Below, piece by piece: positions 1 through 11,683 of a stretch of DNA of 64,000 nt. The translations under genes and the position numbers were made by a program. The notes beneath the pieces were generated by a model that was not told where the DNA came from, did not search any database, and saw only the letters and a list, made by a program, of their open reading frames with translations. Origin of the DNA: Trichodelitschia bisporula (lineage: Eukaryota > Ascomycota > Dothideomycetes > Phaeotrichales > Phaeotrichaceae); the NCBI GenBank assembly GCA_010356995.1, contig ML996705.1:496001-560000 (forward strand), in the 5' to 3' direction. Numbering within the stretch: position 1 is the first letter of the stretch; the number at the start of each line of letters is the position of its first letter.

Positions 1-1432
1 GGCATAACTTCCAGCATCCGCGAGTGGTACCGGTAGCTATAACCCCACAGACCACCACTCCGCGGATCCACCCGCTGTCTCAGGAACAGTGAGTGATGTC
101 CTGTCTCATCCTTGGACTCCAACATCGAGATCGGGGTAGCATCGACCGATGTGCGAAGCGGCATGCGAGCAAAGCGGCAACGTTCATGGCGGCGTAGCAA
201 TTACCGTGCATCGCTCCTTCCACACCGGCAGCTCCAAGCCGATGTCCGGTCCACCTCGCCGAGTCCGTGGGCAGTATCCTACCCAGTAGACACAGTTACT
301 GAGTCGGTCCAATGCTCCAAGCATCGAGACGCATAGCACCAGGCCAGTGTAACAACCTCGCTTCTACAACTGCCGACAAACTACCTACGTCCCAGCGCTC
401 CGCCCGACGAGCCTAAGCATACAGCCCACCCACACCCACTCCCTCGGCCGAAAAGCGACGACACTGAAACCGGCACTCGCACACATGGGGACAGAGACAA
501 GCAACGAGGAGAAGGAACAGCGAACGGGGTCCAGGATCCCCATTGGCAGCACAGCATTCAGACACTCACAGGCACGTCCCCTAAAAAAAGTAGTACATCG
601 CTCAATACCCGCTCCTATCCACCCACAAAACCTCCTGCGCGTAACCTATGAATACCCCCTCCCCGACTCGCTGCCAAACAAAAAGCCCCACGCACCACCT
701 TCAATGCATACCGTCCTCCTTCCAGCGCATTCACCAAGCCCAGCAGAGTCAAGGACGCAACCCAATGCACTCCGCCGCTACAACTAAACAACTTAACACA
801 CGGTGAAGCTCAAGGAAAAAAGTACAAGGGCACCGGAATGAAGACAGTAGCAATAGAAGGGGTGGTAGCAGGTGAGGGTAGGACCAAAGCCGTCGAAAAC
901 CATATTTCAAAAGCAGATGCGTCCATTTTTCCATGTTGAACAGGGGCTAAAGTCCACATATCATCAGGGAAGGGGGAATCCGTTGGCCTAGAACGCAGAA
1001 GCGTGTATAAAAAAAGGGGAGGGGGGCAACAAAATGAAAACCACCTTTCGGTAAACGACAAGCAAAGAAAAAGTCTCAAAAGGTGTAAGAGGCTCATCCG
1101 GTAGGGTAAACAGGCATGAGTTCGGCGATGACGCAAAGAAGCCTCCGACACCTTCAACCCCAAGTACTGTGCCCCCCTCCTCCGCAGCGCCTATCAAAAC
1201 AAGAGATTTTGGTGTAAGATGTCTGCAGTATCCCCAGATCTGTGTGCGTCGTGTGGTCCAGGTTGATCAAAGAAAAATCCGGCACCTCGATCAAAACCTT
1301 AGATTGTGGCCAGCACCAGTATCGAGTAAGCGCATGATTCCAGCAGGCCCGTTCAGTCGAAGCCCAAGGCATTATTGCTTTCCGAGAAGCGCGCCCACAT
1401 AATGCTTTCGGTCACTCGGCTCACGGTTGCGT
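1..1432. other. Intergenic, no supported gene
   Basis: This stretch lies beyond the 3' end of the G-beta gene. Open frames here are short (117 codons at most), have no recognisable domain and no convincing splice-connected continuation. It probably holds the 3' UTR of the neighbouring minus-strand gene and spacer DNA. Confidence 0.6.
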
Positions 1433-2693
1433 TTAGGCCCAGACCCGGAGCTGCAGCAGTTAGCGGTGGTCGGACCAAGGTGGGGCGGCAGCATGGACAC
1501 GTACCATTGAGTCCCAAGATCCAGTGCACAGGCTCATAGCGTCGTTGCTCACTCCCAAACAGCTGACCCGGTTCTCGTGCCCTGTAAGGGTCCCTACGCG
1601 CTCACCACGAAGCACGTCCCACACCTGGAACAAGTTAGCGGAATTGGCAACACGGGCACAACAAAACGTGCCTTGCATTCAAAGTCATCGTAACCAGCAA
1701 ACAGTAGCCGACCAGAGACGGAAAAGGCCACAGAGGTGATGCCGCAGACGGGTTCGCCGATCTGTCGCTGTTAGCCAGGCAATTGCAAGCGGACTCAGAA
1801 AACGTACCGTATAGCTCTGCATCTCCCGGTCGGCGCGGATGTCGAACAACCGGCACGACGCGTCATCAGAACCGGTACCAAACGCGTTGCCATTAGGGAA
1901 GAATTGAATAGCGTTGATGTCCGAGTCGTGCGCCGCAAAGGTCTGCACGCAGCGCTGCTGCCGAATGTCCCAGAGCTTCGCAAAGGCGTCGCAAGCACCA
2001 GAGACAAACTGGTTGTTATCGAGCGGATTTATACTCAGACTCATAACATCGCCCAAATGGTCGGCAAACTCGTGAATCTTCGCGCCCGTTTCGACGTCCC
2101 AGAGCACGCATGTCATGTCTCCCGACGACGTCAGTATCCGCCGGTCGTTGATGAATCGACAGCACGAGAGATAACCGGAGTGACCGGAGAGTTCACGTGC
2201 GACGCGCGTCGGACCTTCCCGTGCATTCAGGTTATAGATGGAACAGATGTTATCGAGACCACCGCAGGCGACGTAGTTGCCGCTCGGGGAGTACGCGCAC
2301 GTCATGACCCACGACGAGCGCAGCGGGATGGCATGAACCTTGTTTGTGGTGTAGGCATCCCAGATGATGAGCTTTCCGTCCTGCGAGGCAGACACGAGAT
2401 GCCGGCGGTCCGTTGACCAGTGCATGGCGTAGATCTTCGCCAAATGGCCCTTGAGGATACGCTTCGTCTTCATCGACAGACGCGGCAGCTGCTCGACACG
2501 TTGCCGCGCAACCTCACGAACTACAGGTGGCGTAAGCGACGAGCAATGGGATGGTAGATGCTAGGACAAACGACTTACGGGTTGTATCGGCGAGCTCATC
2601 TTTCCTCCGCTTTATCCTATCCTTGAGAGCTTCTGCGTCGCGACGAGCAATCTGGATCCGCTGCTGGATGGTCTCGGCATTGACGTCGGACAT
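1433..2693 (-). CDS. GPB1: Heterotrimeric G-protein beta subunit (5 exons)
   Basis: WD40 beta subunit that pairs with G-gamma at the plasma membrane and transmits receptor signals for growth, conidiation and development (sfaD/GPB1 family). Model: complement(join(1433..1450,1505..1624,1672..1761,1808..2520,2579..2693)), 351 aa, the usual fungal length. The start gives [18 protein letters not shown], the N-terminal coiled coil (about residues 1-45) that binds G-gamma; seven WD blades follow, with typical runs such as [23 protein letters not shown] and [14 protein letters not shown]. The last exon is only 18 nt and supplies the final LRVWA, completing the closing blade SWDSM-LRVWA. Introns are 54, 47, 46 and 58 nt. 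The 47-nt intron (1625-1671) has a GC donor (AAG|GCACGT) and a normal CTAAC branch and CAG acceptor; the protein junction ECK-VWDVL matches the family. Family assignment is certain; splice sites are inferred from conservation. Confidence 0.96.
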
Positions 2694-3097
2694 TGTAACG
2701 GGAAGCACGGGTCCTCAGATCGAGGACCAGATATGTGGTTGGAAGGCGGTGTTGAGCTGTGAAGGTGTATGATTTTAGGGAGGGGGGTTGGAAGTTGCGA
2801 AGGCGGAGGTCCGGGGTTGATGGTGAGTGGTGGTGGAGGGAGAGGGGGTTCGCACGGTTGGCGCAGGCGCGAAAACAGCTGAACGGCGACGGACGATTCC
2901 AATGGCAGCGACTTTCCCGGCAAGCGCGAGACAATGGAGGCAGGTAGGATCAGTGAGGTGAGAAGGATGCGCGCAAGAGAACTCCGCCAGTCAATGAATG
3001 AGGTTCCCGCGATCGGGGTGGTTTGTTCGGAAGGGTGGATGGAAAAGATTGGGACGGAGTTGATAGGGAGAGTGAAAGCGGGTGGTGTAGAGAGGGT

Positions 3098-3111
3098 GGG
3101 GGGGGGGGGGG
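3098..3111 (+). repeat. Poly-G run (14 G)
   Basis: Fourteen uninterrupted G on the plus strand, about 400 bp upstream of the G-beta start codon. Likely length-variable. Confidence 0.9.
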
Positions 3112-3259
3112 TGTGCAGTTGGAGCAGTCAGCAGTTTTGGCTGGTGGAGCTTGCGGAAGAGTGGTTTGCTTGGGGGGTTGTTGCTTGGTCAAAGGTGGTG
3201 GTGGAACTACGGATGTAGGAAACGGGGATATGCTGCTAATGCTTCTCACACTCTCTCAC

Positions 3260-3263
<4 letters not shown>

Positions 3264-3299
<36 letters not shown>
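3264..3299 (+). repeat. (CT)18 microsatellite
   Basis: Perfect dinucleotide tract of about 36 nt followed by more interrupted CT-rich sequence to about 3312. Lies in the shared upstream region, so a promoter pyrimidine tract is possible. Confidence 0.95.
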
Positions 3300-3302
<3 letters not shown>

Positions 3303-3809
3303 TTCTCTCTCCGCTGGAGCTCTCACTTTCTGCCGCGTCTTTTACTCCTTCCCTCCTCACTTCGCACACTCCCTCTTTGACCCTTGTCACCTTCCCTCCA
3401 CCCCCAACCCAACCCCTCGCTCCTTCTCCCTTCCCACTGGGTGAGCTACGACCGGGCCCTGGTCTGCAAGTCACGGGCTGGCTCGGGCGCCCCTTCTTTT
3501 GCCCTTTCAGTGGAAAATGCCAAGCCACCTGCCTCCCCAAGGAAACTTCCACCGGGTCTGTGCGAAACTTGTTCGGGAGAGGGGAGGGGGAGGGGAAGGG
3601 ATAGGAAGAAAGGAGCAATTGGGAAAGTGCAAAAGAAAAGCCACAACAACGGTCCGAGTCGGCCATCGGCTACGATTGTCAATATCAATTCTATCAATAT
3701 TCACATTCACACTCCACAGATCATTGATCGTCGAGCATCATCGGCCATCAACGCTACCCCCGTACACCACTTGAGAACTGCATCACTATCCCATCCCGGT
3801 GGAATCACA

Positions 3810-4001
3810 ATGGCTTCTGTCGAACTATTGAAGCGGTATTCTAGCGCTGATGGCTTGCACTCCCCTTGGTCCCTCTATCGACGCAAGCAAAGGTTAGCAC
3901 CGCGGTGCCTGGCCCGGCTGAACGACGGGTTGCACGCCTCATCTTCGTCTTCAAAGAAGCACGCAAAAGGATGGCGCAAATGGCGCCGACGGCGTCCTTG
4001 A
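3810..4001 (+). CDS. Possible small ORF or first exon, unknown
   Basis: An ATG in a good fungal context (CACAATGGC) opens a 63-codon frame beginning MASVELLKRYSSADGL. The upstream 150 bp look like a fungal 5' leader (CAAT- and CATC-rich, free of G runs). A candidate splice donor, AAG|GTTAGC, sits at 3892/3893 and a branch-like CTAAT plus AAAG near 4010-4023, so the true protein could continue elsewhere, but I could not find a convincing downstream exon. No family recognised. It could equally be chance. Confidence 0.22.
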   Translation: MASVELLKRYSSADGLHSPWSLYRRKQRLAPRCLARLNDGLHASSSSSKKHAKGWRKWRRRRP

Positions 4002-5520
4002 CGTCTTGTCTCTAATCTCAAAGTGAAGATATCGTACGTTTGCGATGGCTTGAGCGATGGCCCGCTCTCGGCCAGTCTCACTTACCTCCGTATCTGGTCT
4101 CGCTTTGGAGAACCTTGGAGACGGTACAAAGCAACTCCAGCGACTTCATCCTTTCGAGGTGCTTTTGAACAGCCCCAATCTTGCGTAGCTCACGTCGTCC
4201 CTGCTTCCTACCCTCGTTCTCCCTCTCTCACTCTCTCGCTGCCTCTGTCTGTCTCTCTCCCTCCACTTCTCCTTGCTTTTTGCCCGTTTTTGCCTCCTCT
4301 TGCCTCCACCCGCCTCCACTCCCCAAAGTTCAGGTCCGGTTGCTGGCCGCGAATTCCTCCTGCAGCTGCGGGACGAGACCGCCTTAGCGTCATGCGCCGT
4401 CCTGCCGGTTATTTATGTAAGCTTTGCCTCATGCGGCCAGTCGCCGACCGCATATCGGCCTAATTTGCCGGCCAAGCGGAAAGCGGTCAGGCTGCTGTAC
4501 AACATTTTGCAGCGGCTCGCATCCACGAAGTTGTGGACATTGAGCGGAGAAAAGCGTATGATGGCATCGGACGGAACTATCGCTTCATGCACTCACCCTA
4601 TTACCTGCATTTAATTTGCTGCGGAAAGATGCATTTCGCTGCACCTTTCGCCTTCTCGGCTCTCCAATACTTCGTCAAACAACTTTCTTTTCATCTCTTC
4701 TCTTTCTTCTCACCTCGCTTCGGAATCACCTCCACAAAATCACGTGCATCGCAGCTCCCCAATCCGCCCGTGTCATGAACGAGCGCCACTAAAGCGCCGA
4801 CAATAATGCGCCCGTGAGGAGGCCGTCAAATCGAAGCCGCCACAGCTTCCATGCCGCCGAAAGATTTCGCCTTGCCTCGACGCCTCGGCCAGGAACGGCA
4901 AGCCCGTTGCATTTCTCAGCAACGCTGTCCCCTTCCCGCGACTAATGGCATCCACCCCGGTCGACCTGAATCCCATCCCCAGACCGACGGGCGACGGCCA
5001 CAAACGGTTCGCCCTGCCTCCAACAACGGCGAGACACATCCCAAAGGTCGCTTAAGAGGTCAGCCGCCAGAGTGTGGGGATGGGAAAGAGAGACGCCGAA
5101 TCGCTTCGAGACTGGTGATCGCAGGAGTAGGTAGGACATTCCAAGCCGCGACATCAACACTTCATCTATCTCACCAACCTTACACACCGCCCTGGCGTCG
5201 CAACCCTCCCCCGCCCACCGTCAGAACCTCCACCCGAACTCACCCTGCCTGAGCAGCTTCTCGACGTCGTCCATCGCTCCCCTGCTACGTCCGCTGAATC
5301 GTCCCGCGCCTCGGCTCTCCTCACCACCATATTACATCCCCGCTCCGCAACCAATAGCCGCGTGCGGGGCCCCCTCGTCCACGCACTCCCTTCCTCCGCT
5401 CGAGCATGCAGCCTCCTGCTCCGTCGATCACTCGCTTTGTCGGCACCCAGCGAGTCGCTTGGATTCTCACGAGCCGGACAATCGACCCGCGGGGAAGGGA
5501 CGCGGTAATCGCAGTGCGCG

Positions 5521-5528
5521 TATATAAA
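5521..5528 (+). promoter_or_regulatory. TATA-box-like TATATAAA
   Basis: TATATAAA on the plus strand, about 90 bp before the small ORF at 5619. Only sequence match supports it. Confidence 0.25.
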
Positions 5529-5618
5529 TGTCCGACGCACAGCGCCGCAGCAGCTGTCGGGATTTGGGCGCTGGCAACCGGGTCAGCCGCCGCTGAGCCA
5601 GCCTTGCGCTGATTGCGG

Positions 5619-5822
5619 ATGTGTAGCGCCACTGCCGCGGGTGGAATGGTTCCTGCACTATCCGATATTGACCCGTACGTCATGTCGGGAACCTTACTGC
5701 ATTTCGCGAGTTTTTCGCCAGAAGGCGTCAGTATGCTCCGAAGAGGGTATTCGATGCTTGGGTTTGATTTTCTTGCGAATGGGCGCCTTCTAGAAGGGAA
5801 GGTGAAGATCGTGGGGTATTAA
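5619..5822 (+). CDS. Possible 67-aa protein, unknown
   Basis: ATG-initiated frame of 67 residues starting MCSATAAGGMVPAL, preceded at about -90 by a TATATAAA element. No domain, signal peptide or membrane segment stands out. It is an isolated reading frame in a gene-poor region, so it may be chance. Confidence 0.2.
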   Translation: MCSATAAGGMVPALSDIDPYVMSGTLLHFASFSPEGVSMLRRGYSMLGFDFLANGRLLEGKVKIVGY

Positions 5823-6538
5823 TCTGGCTTTTTCGGCGACGTCTCTCAGCAACTATTTTTGACACAAGCTTTTCTACGCTCGACGTCTGCGACGCACGAT
5901 CGAACCTTATTCCAGCCTGACCCGCGCGCAGCCGAGTGGCCATTCGAATCGCACTCACTAGTACCCCCGCCGCGGAAACGGAGTGTCCCGTTCAAGACGA
6001 GGCCGAAATGACGGAGCCGTGACGGGGCTTTGTATCACGGCCCTCGCAACACCCTCTCTTCTCTGCTCAACATAGCCACCTTACGGCGCCGAGTATTGAT
6101 ATCCATCTACGGCCATGACTTCCCAACTGACTCTACGTAGTATCAGTACTCACCCGCAGCCCTGACCCTGCCCACGGCACTGTATCAGCGGCCTCAGCCT
6201 CCTCACCGGGTTAACCCCCGCCTCGACTTCGCCTACCCTCACCCTCGGTCCTCTCCAGGGTGCTCTCTGGGTCGGACCGCTACGGTGGCCCGCGGATCGG
6301 AGCCGATCCTCGCCGCGCATTGTGGCGCGGTTGCGACCGATCGGCGACGGGTGGGCGAGGTTGCTCGGTTCCCGTGGCCGAAACTTGTCACGTGACCCGA
6401 GTGATATGATGTCGAGGAGGGAGGATGCTCCGGATGGAGGGGGCGAGAGTGCCGGTGTGGTGCTGCTCTGAACTTTTGAGCGAAATGGGGAGCTTTGCGG
6501 CCCAACTCGGAGCATTGGTGGTGAGACCCGCGAGCACA

Positions 6539-6713
6539 GTTGGAATGGGAATATGGAGAGGGAACACCGAGTCGTCCTATACTTGCCTTTATTTTGCTTG
6601 ACGATGCCAGTGGGCTTGTAGAGACACCTTTACAAGTCCAGTGGCATCGTGGGGCTCAACAGAGGCATGTAGAGGACGGACACGGTATTCCCTCTCGGGA
6701 TTCACATTCCAAC
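6539..6713. repeat. 175-bp imperfect foldback (inverted repeat)
   Basis: The sequence from GTTGGAATG (6539) to CATTCCAAC (ending 6713) folds back on itself nearly end to end. By hand alignment the two arms (about 82 nt each) agree at 65 positions, with 17 mismatches and one indel, around a loop of about 10 nt (GAGACACCTT) near 6630. Several mismatches would be G-U pairs in RNA. The innermost 18 bp of the stem, GATGCCAGTGGGCTTGTA against its partner, has only two mismatches. No coding function is visible and I see no clear target-site duplication. It could be a small foldback/MITE-type DNA element or a hairpin RNA precursor. Confidence 0.85.
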
Positions 6714-7843
6714 GGCCCCCGCTCCGGGCAATACCGTAATGCTCCAGCGGTGGATGCCCTCGCACTCGCCCGGCAGCGTCTACATAGCCGTTCTCGCCGT
6801 CCTGACGGCCCGGCAAGGCACCCACCCTCATCCACAGCACGCCCGTCGGTGGCCGCGAACCGGGCCGCTACTGAGGCGGCTGATGTCGCTCGATGGCTTG
6901 ACGGATGGGACGTCAGCTCGATGGCGTCTCTTGTCTCGCACAGCAGGCTGTCCTTGGGAAAGTACGGTCTCCCATCTCCCCACCTTCCCCGTCCAGCCTA
7001 ACGGGTTCGATTTCCTCGCCCCACCCGATGCGAGGGAAAGAATGAGGCTGGGAGAGGGAAGGCACGAACGAAGGTGCGACGTCCCTTCCCCTTCCATGAC
7101 GCTTGCCATTCGTAGCTTGCCCGCCGGAGGATATGAGGGCACACAGGAACAGAGCGAAACTGCAAACGCTAACCTCCTCCAACCCGTCGCGCCATTCCCT
7201 CGTCGTCCGTCGGCGGCAAGCCATCATCGACGGGACCGCAAACCTGCGGTAAGGTCGAGGGCTTACACCCGGGAAGCCGTTCGTTATGCCGATTCTCGGG
7301 TAATGTCTATGATCCGTCCTTGCAACTGGCTAGGATCGGCTTCTTTCCGCAACACAATGCCAGGTCACCACTCAGGCACGTCCATGTCACCTCGACGGAC
7401 GCTTTGTTCCTAGAGTAGATCACTTTCACACTCAAAGAGAATTAAAACGTGTGGTTTTCACACTGCAACAGCATCAAGCGAGCGGGTCGTCCCATGTAAG
7501 GTAGATTTAGACGTATGTCAGACGTATAAGTCCATGCATGATTTCTTCTATCATTCCCCCTCGAGGCTCCAAAGCCCACCTCCGCGCCGCGCACCAGTCT
7601 ATGAGAAACAAAATCTACACACACAGTCCCCATGCCCCCGCCTATGTTTCAACCCCGAAGACATGACAGCGTCGCAGTAGAACAACTGCTACAGTAGACA
7701 CCCAAGCCTCGCAAAGCAGCCATACGCGCCGAACCCCAAAGAGCAAACCCGCCACCCAAAAAAGCCATGGACGTATATCCACCAAAAACCAGTGGAGAAG
7801 TTACCGTACTGACCTGCCCATTTTGCCTTGCCTGGTATCACAA
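6714..7843. other. Intergenic between foldback and ATG13 3' end
   Basis: A 224-codon open frame on the plus strand (6739-7413) is Arg/Pro/Ser-rich, has no recognisable motif and is best explained by GC-rich sequence. The part from about 7440 to 7843 should contain the ATG13 3' UTR. Confidence 0.5.
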
Positions 7844-10530
7844 CTACCGCCACCCCCCTCTAGCCCCCCTCCTCTCCGTCCCACTCCCTCCCTGCAGCCC
7901 CCCCCTCCCCTCCTCAATACTCCTCCTCCCACTCCCCCCAAGCTGATCAATCGTAAAAATAAACGGCTCCTCATCATCCCCCCCGGGCCCACCACCAAGC
8001 GGTGTACTCCGCCCACTATACCTAGCAGGCCCATGCGCCCTCCTTCCCGCCCCAACCCCCCTCGCCGCCCCCGTACTCAAACTCCGTCCCTCCTTAAGCG
8101 GCCCAGACGGCCGTTCCCGCCTCTCCCCCTCCTCCGCAACACGCAACAACTCGCTCAGACTCAAGTCGCCCTCGCCCTCGCCCTCGCCCTCCCCATCGTT
8201 CGGCAAACTCGTGCTCCGGAGGCCGAAACTGTCCCCCCCTTCTTCCTGCGCTTCCTCCGCTGCGTTGCGACCGAATGCCCACGGGCGCGGACTGGTGGGA
8301 ATGTCAATCGCGCCGCTAAACGCGCCCTCGTCCGCCTCCTCCGGCCGCTCACCAGCCGTATCATCATCCGCCCCCCCATCAGCCATGCGATGCGCCTGCC
8401 TCGCGCGAGAGCGGCTCACACGCGGCGCCGGATCCGGCCCATACTCCACCACACTCCCCGCCGACAATCTTGACGGAACAGCCGGCGTATGCGGCGAAAC
8501 CGGCTTCCCCCCCGGCGACGACGCCTCACAAGCACTCGGGGGCAACATAGCCGGCACAGCCTGCAACTGCCGACTAGAAGCACCCGACGACCTCGGTGGA
8601 AGCAGAAAACTCGATATCTCGTCCTCGAGCGCGAGGTTCGAGTCGCGCATGCGCTGGAATTTACCCAGGGCGGCGGTTGTGCGGCGCATGCTTGATTCGC
8701 GGGTTGATTGGCTGGGTTGGGCGAAGGATTTCAAGTCCTTCTTGGCTTCGAGGAGGCGGATGAAGTCTTTGAGGTTGTCGTCGTCTGTCTGTGGGGCTGA
8801 GCCGTAGCTGCCTTGCTCGCCGCCGAGGACGTCGGAGCCGGGATGGGCGGAGGAGGAGGCGCTTGCTTTGCCGGAGCTGTTGTTGTCGTCTTCGCCCTTG
8901 CTTCCGCCGCCGGAGGAGAAGCGGCTGCGGCGGTGAGAAAAGGAGCTGCTGAACCGTGCAATGGGTGCGGGCTTAGGAGACGAGGATCCCGAGGAAGCAA
9001 TCGCCATGTCGTTCGGCATTGTCGGAGTGCGCAGAGCCATCTGCGGCAACGTGTTGTTGGTCAACGAGTTCCGAGTCCGCGGCTGCGTGAGCGAGCGGGG
9101 CACTGATCCCGATGGCGAGAGATTCGAAGTCGCCGGCGACGACGCCAGTGATCCAGCCTTGAAGGGCTGAAACGACACCGACGCACGGCGCGGGTTCGGC
9201 GGCGGTCCCTCAGGACGCAAGGACGGCTTTACGAGTGGCGCGGGGCTGGGCCGTTGCTTTTGCGGCGGCGTATCGGAAGGTGAGAGCGAGCCTATGTCCC
9301 GTGCCGCCCGGAGAGCCGAAATGGGACTCGAGCTGGGCGCCGGGCCCAGGTTGTGGAACGTAGACATGCTGCCGTACACCTGGCCGCCGCGGTCGACGTC
9401 AGCGGGCTCCTTGCGGGCAGTTGGTGCGGATCCCGGTTGCGGGGTCGGTACGAGTGACGGCCGGAAGTAGTGGTCGTCCATGCCCATGAAGTGTGAGCTC
9501 AGTAGCGACTCCGAGTCGTCGACGCGGAAGTCGCAGTTCTTGCGGTACGTCACCGAGATGTTGAGCTGTCCCGCCGGGCACTGCAGCGCGTCAAAGGCGT
9601 AAGAGTCGGTCACGCCCTCCTCGCCGCGGCACAGTGGCACGTCGAGCGTATCCTTGCGCGGGCTCTTGAACTGGCCATTGAGCACACGGTACATTGGTTT
9701 GAGTGCGGGATGGTTGGCTGGCTGCTTGGAGATGCGACGATAAAACTTCCACGCCGGTAGCAGACGGGTCCACGTGTACAGCGAGCGAAACAACGGGATG
9801 CCCCGCTTGTAGACGTTCGACAAGCTGTCGTGCTGCGGGGTGTAATCGCCGGTGTGGTCATCGAGCCGAATCTCCCAGCGCTCAAGAGTAACATGTGTTG
9901 TCCGGCCGAGGCGGCTGGGCGGGCGTGTGCCGGCAACGGGAGGGTTGAGTGCTTCGGCGACATCCCAGCGTTTGCCGGCGTCGTCGATGACAACGAGGCT
10001 CTGACTGCGGGTCAGTTCTGTAAGGTCGAGGTATATTTCGAGGATGAGCGGTGGGGGACGGGAGTCTTCAAGCTTTGCTGTCCGCCAATCGACGACGTGA
10101 GAGATGAGCTCGTCGGAGTCGTCCAGGATGACGTTGAACTGCAGCAGTGGGTTAGCGGTGACTCGAAACAAGCAAAAAAACGCACCCATTTATTTTGACG
10201 CAGGGTTCCAGCTCTCGTAAAGGCCTGCGGAAGCACTGTCCGCGCCGACACTATGGTCAGAGCTCCCTTTGTAAAGAATTGTTGGACGATCTGGTTGAGC
10301 TTCTGTGTCTCCCGCGCCTGGAGCTCCGAGTTGTCAACAGTGGGCTCCGCGGCGAGATCCCCGGTGCTCTCAGGACCTCCGGTACCGCGAGCAGGCGTGT
10401 CATAGCTTGAGCGACGCTGTTCAAGGCTGTCGTCCCGATCGTGGTTGGTGCGATGCTGGGGGTTGGGGTTGATGCTGGGCCGCGGCGAGCTGGCCGTGGG
10501 AGGCCGGGAGGGGCGCGGCGGTTGGTACAT
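7844..10530 (-). CDS. ATG13: Autophagy-related protein Atg13 (2 exons)
   Basis: Regulatory subunit of the Atg1 kinase complex that starts autophagy at the phagophore assembly site; TORC1 keeps it phosphorylated and inactive in rich medium. Model: complement(join(7844..10138,10186..10530)), 879 aa, normal for filamentous fungi. A 47-nt intron (10139-10185) has donor GTGCGT, branch CTAAC and acceptor CTGCAG, and joins LRQNKW to FNVILDD. Order: disordered Pro/Ser-rich start, HORMA domain (about 85-330, beginning near QFFTKGALTIVSAR), then a long disordered tail with FSSSFSHRRSRFSS, an Atg17-binding stretch NLKDFIRLLEAKKDLKSF, an (EG)4 run encoded by a CGCCCT hexamer repeat (8167-8190), and near the C-terminus DDEEPFIFTIDQL, the conserved Atg1-binding (MIM-like) region. 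Family certain; the exact C-terminus is the first stop after that motif. Confidence 0.95.
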
Positions 10531-11683
10531 GGCGGTTGGCTAGGCAATGATACGGGCCATGCGAGTGTGGGGAAGTTGTACGAAGGAGCGGAGGATGCAG
10601 AGGGGTATAAGAGGGGATGAATGCTTAATTCAGGCAGCAGTCATAGTGTAGATGCAGGCGGGAACGTGCAAGGCACACAGCAGATGGCCGAGAGGCGAGT
10701 AAAGAGAGAGAGCGGCGTGGGTGGTCGTGTGTTTGGGGCGGGTTGATGCGAGTGATGAGGGATTGGTAGGAAGAGACACAAACAGAGGCGCAGTCAATGA
10801 TGGTAGGAGAGAGTGAATTGCGGGAGGGCGGTGGATGACGGGTGAGATATTAGATGAGTAGATGGGGAGGGAGAATAATGAGTGAGAGAGGTGTGTGCGA
10901 GAGAAGGCAGAAGGCAGAGGCGCAGAGAGAGAGGTGATGGGGGAAACTCAAGACATTCGAGTCACGGTGGTGATTGGGCGAGTGACTCTGCCTCCGGATG
11001 CTGGCCGTGCTGGCCTGCGCATCTTCACCTGTCAACTCTTCGTAGTCACTCAGCACTCCGACCTGTCTGTGGCCTCTCTCCCTCTGTCTCTTGCATCTCT
11101 TCCACTTTCTCTCTCTCTCGTGTTCTCAAGCGGGTCAAGCTACCACTACGGTACCAACTGACTGCTGCATCTGCCTCTCACTTCCTCCACTCAACAACCA
11201 CCACCGCACACACAAACCGACTGCATCTTGTGCCCACCTCCGTGGCGCCATGTGACCGGCCCATTGTGCCATGTGCCTTTGTCCTACGGAAATAGGTGAA
11301 GACGGATAACTAAACAATACCCTTTATACTCCGCTTATCATGAGCTTTCTGTCTTCGTACTCCTCTCGCCTCGCTCTCCTTCTCTGCCCTGCTACAGTTA
11401 AACAGCATCTCCGCCCGCTTCTCCGCATCAACCCAAAGCTTATCAGCGCCCGATGAGATTAGATCGCCTATCGCAACGTCACCGCCATTTTAAGCCTTGT
11501 AGCCTTAGAGCCTTGTCGTGGCCTTGAAGCCTGGCAGGCTGCATAGCCACTAGTTCTAGCCACACAGCACAGCCTAATCACCAGCCACAGCCAATATATG
11601 AGCTTCATGCGGGATAGCCGAGATACGAGAAAGCCCGTGGAAGGCCTCAAAGCCCGACATGAAAAGGATAGCCAAACACCCAC
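10531..11683. other. Intergenic, ATG13 upstream region
   Basis: Between the ATG13 start and the alpha-galactosidase stop. Purine-rich (GAGAG) sequence near 10690-10930 and a CT-rich stretch near 11070-11120. No gene seen. One copy of the 11-mer ACTAGTTCTAG lies at 11549-11559. Confidence 0.6.

Larger units (their letters stand above)
2694..6538. other. Long gene-poor region upstream of G-beta
   Basis: About 3.8 kb with no gene I can name. It holds a G14 run (3098-3111), a CT microsatellite (3264-3299), further pyrimidine-rich tracts around 4200-4320, and C/G-rich sequence. The part next to 2693 must include the G-beta promoter and 5' leader. Two weak small-ORF candidates are listed separately. 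Confidence 0.5.

Noticed and set aside
7003-7016. tRNA B-box-like GGGTTCGATTTCC
   Set aside because: The flanking bases do not form a T-arm stem and no A box or acceptor stem is present.
6739-7413. 224-codon plus-strand open frame
   Set aside because: Arg/Ser/Pro-rich, begins inside or beside the foldback flank and has no recognisable feature.
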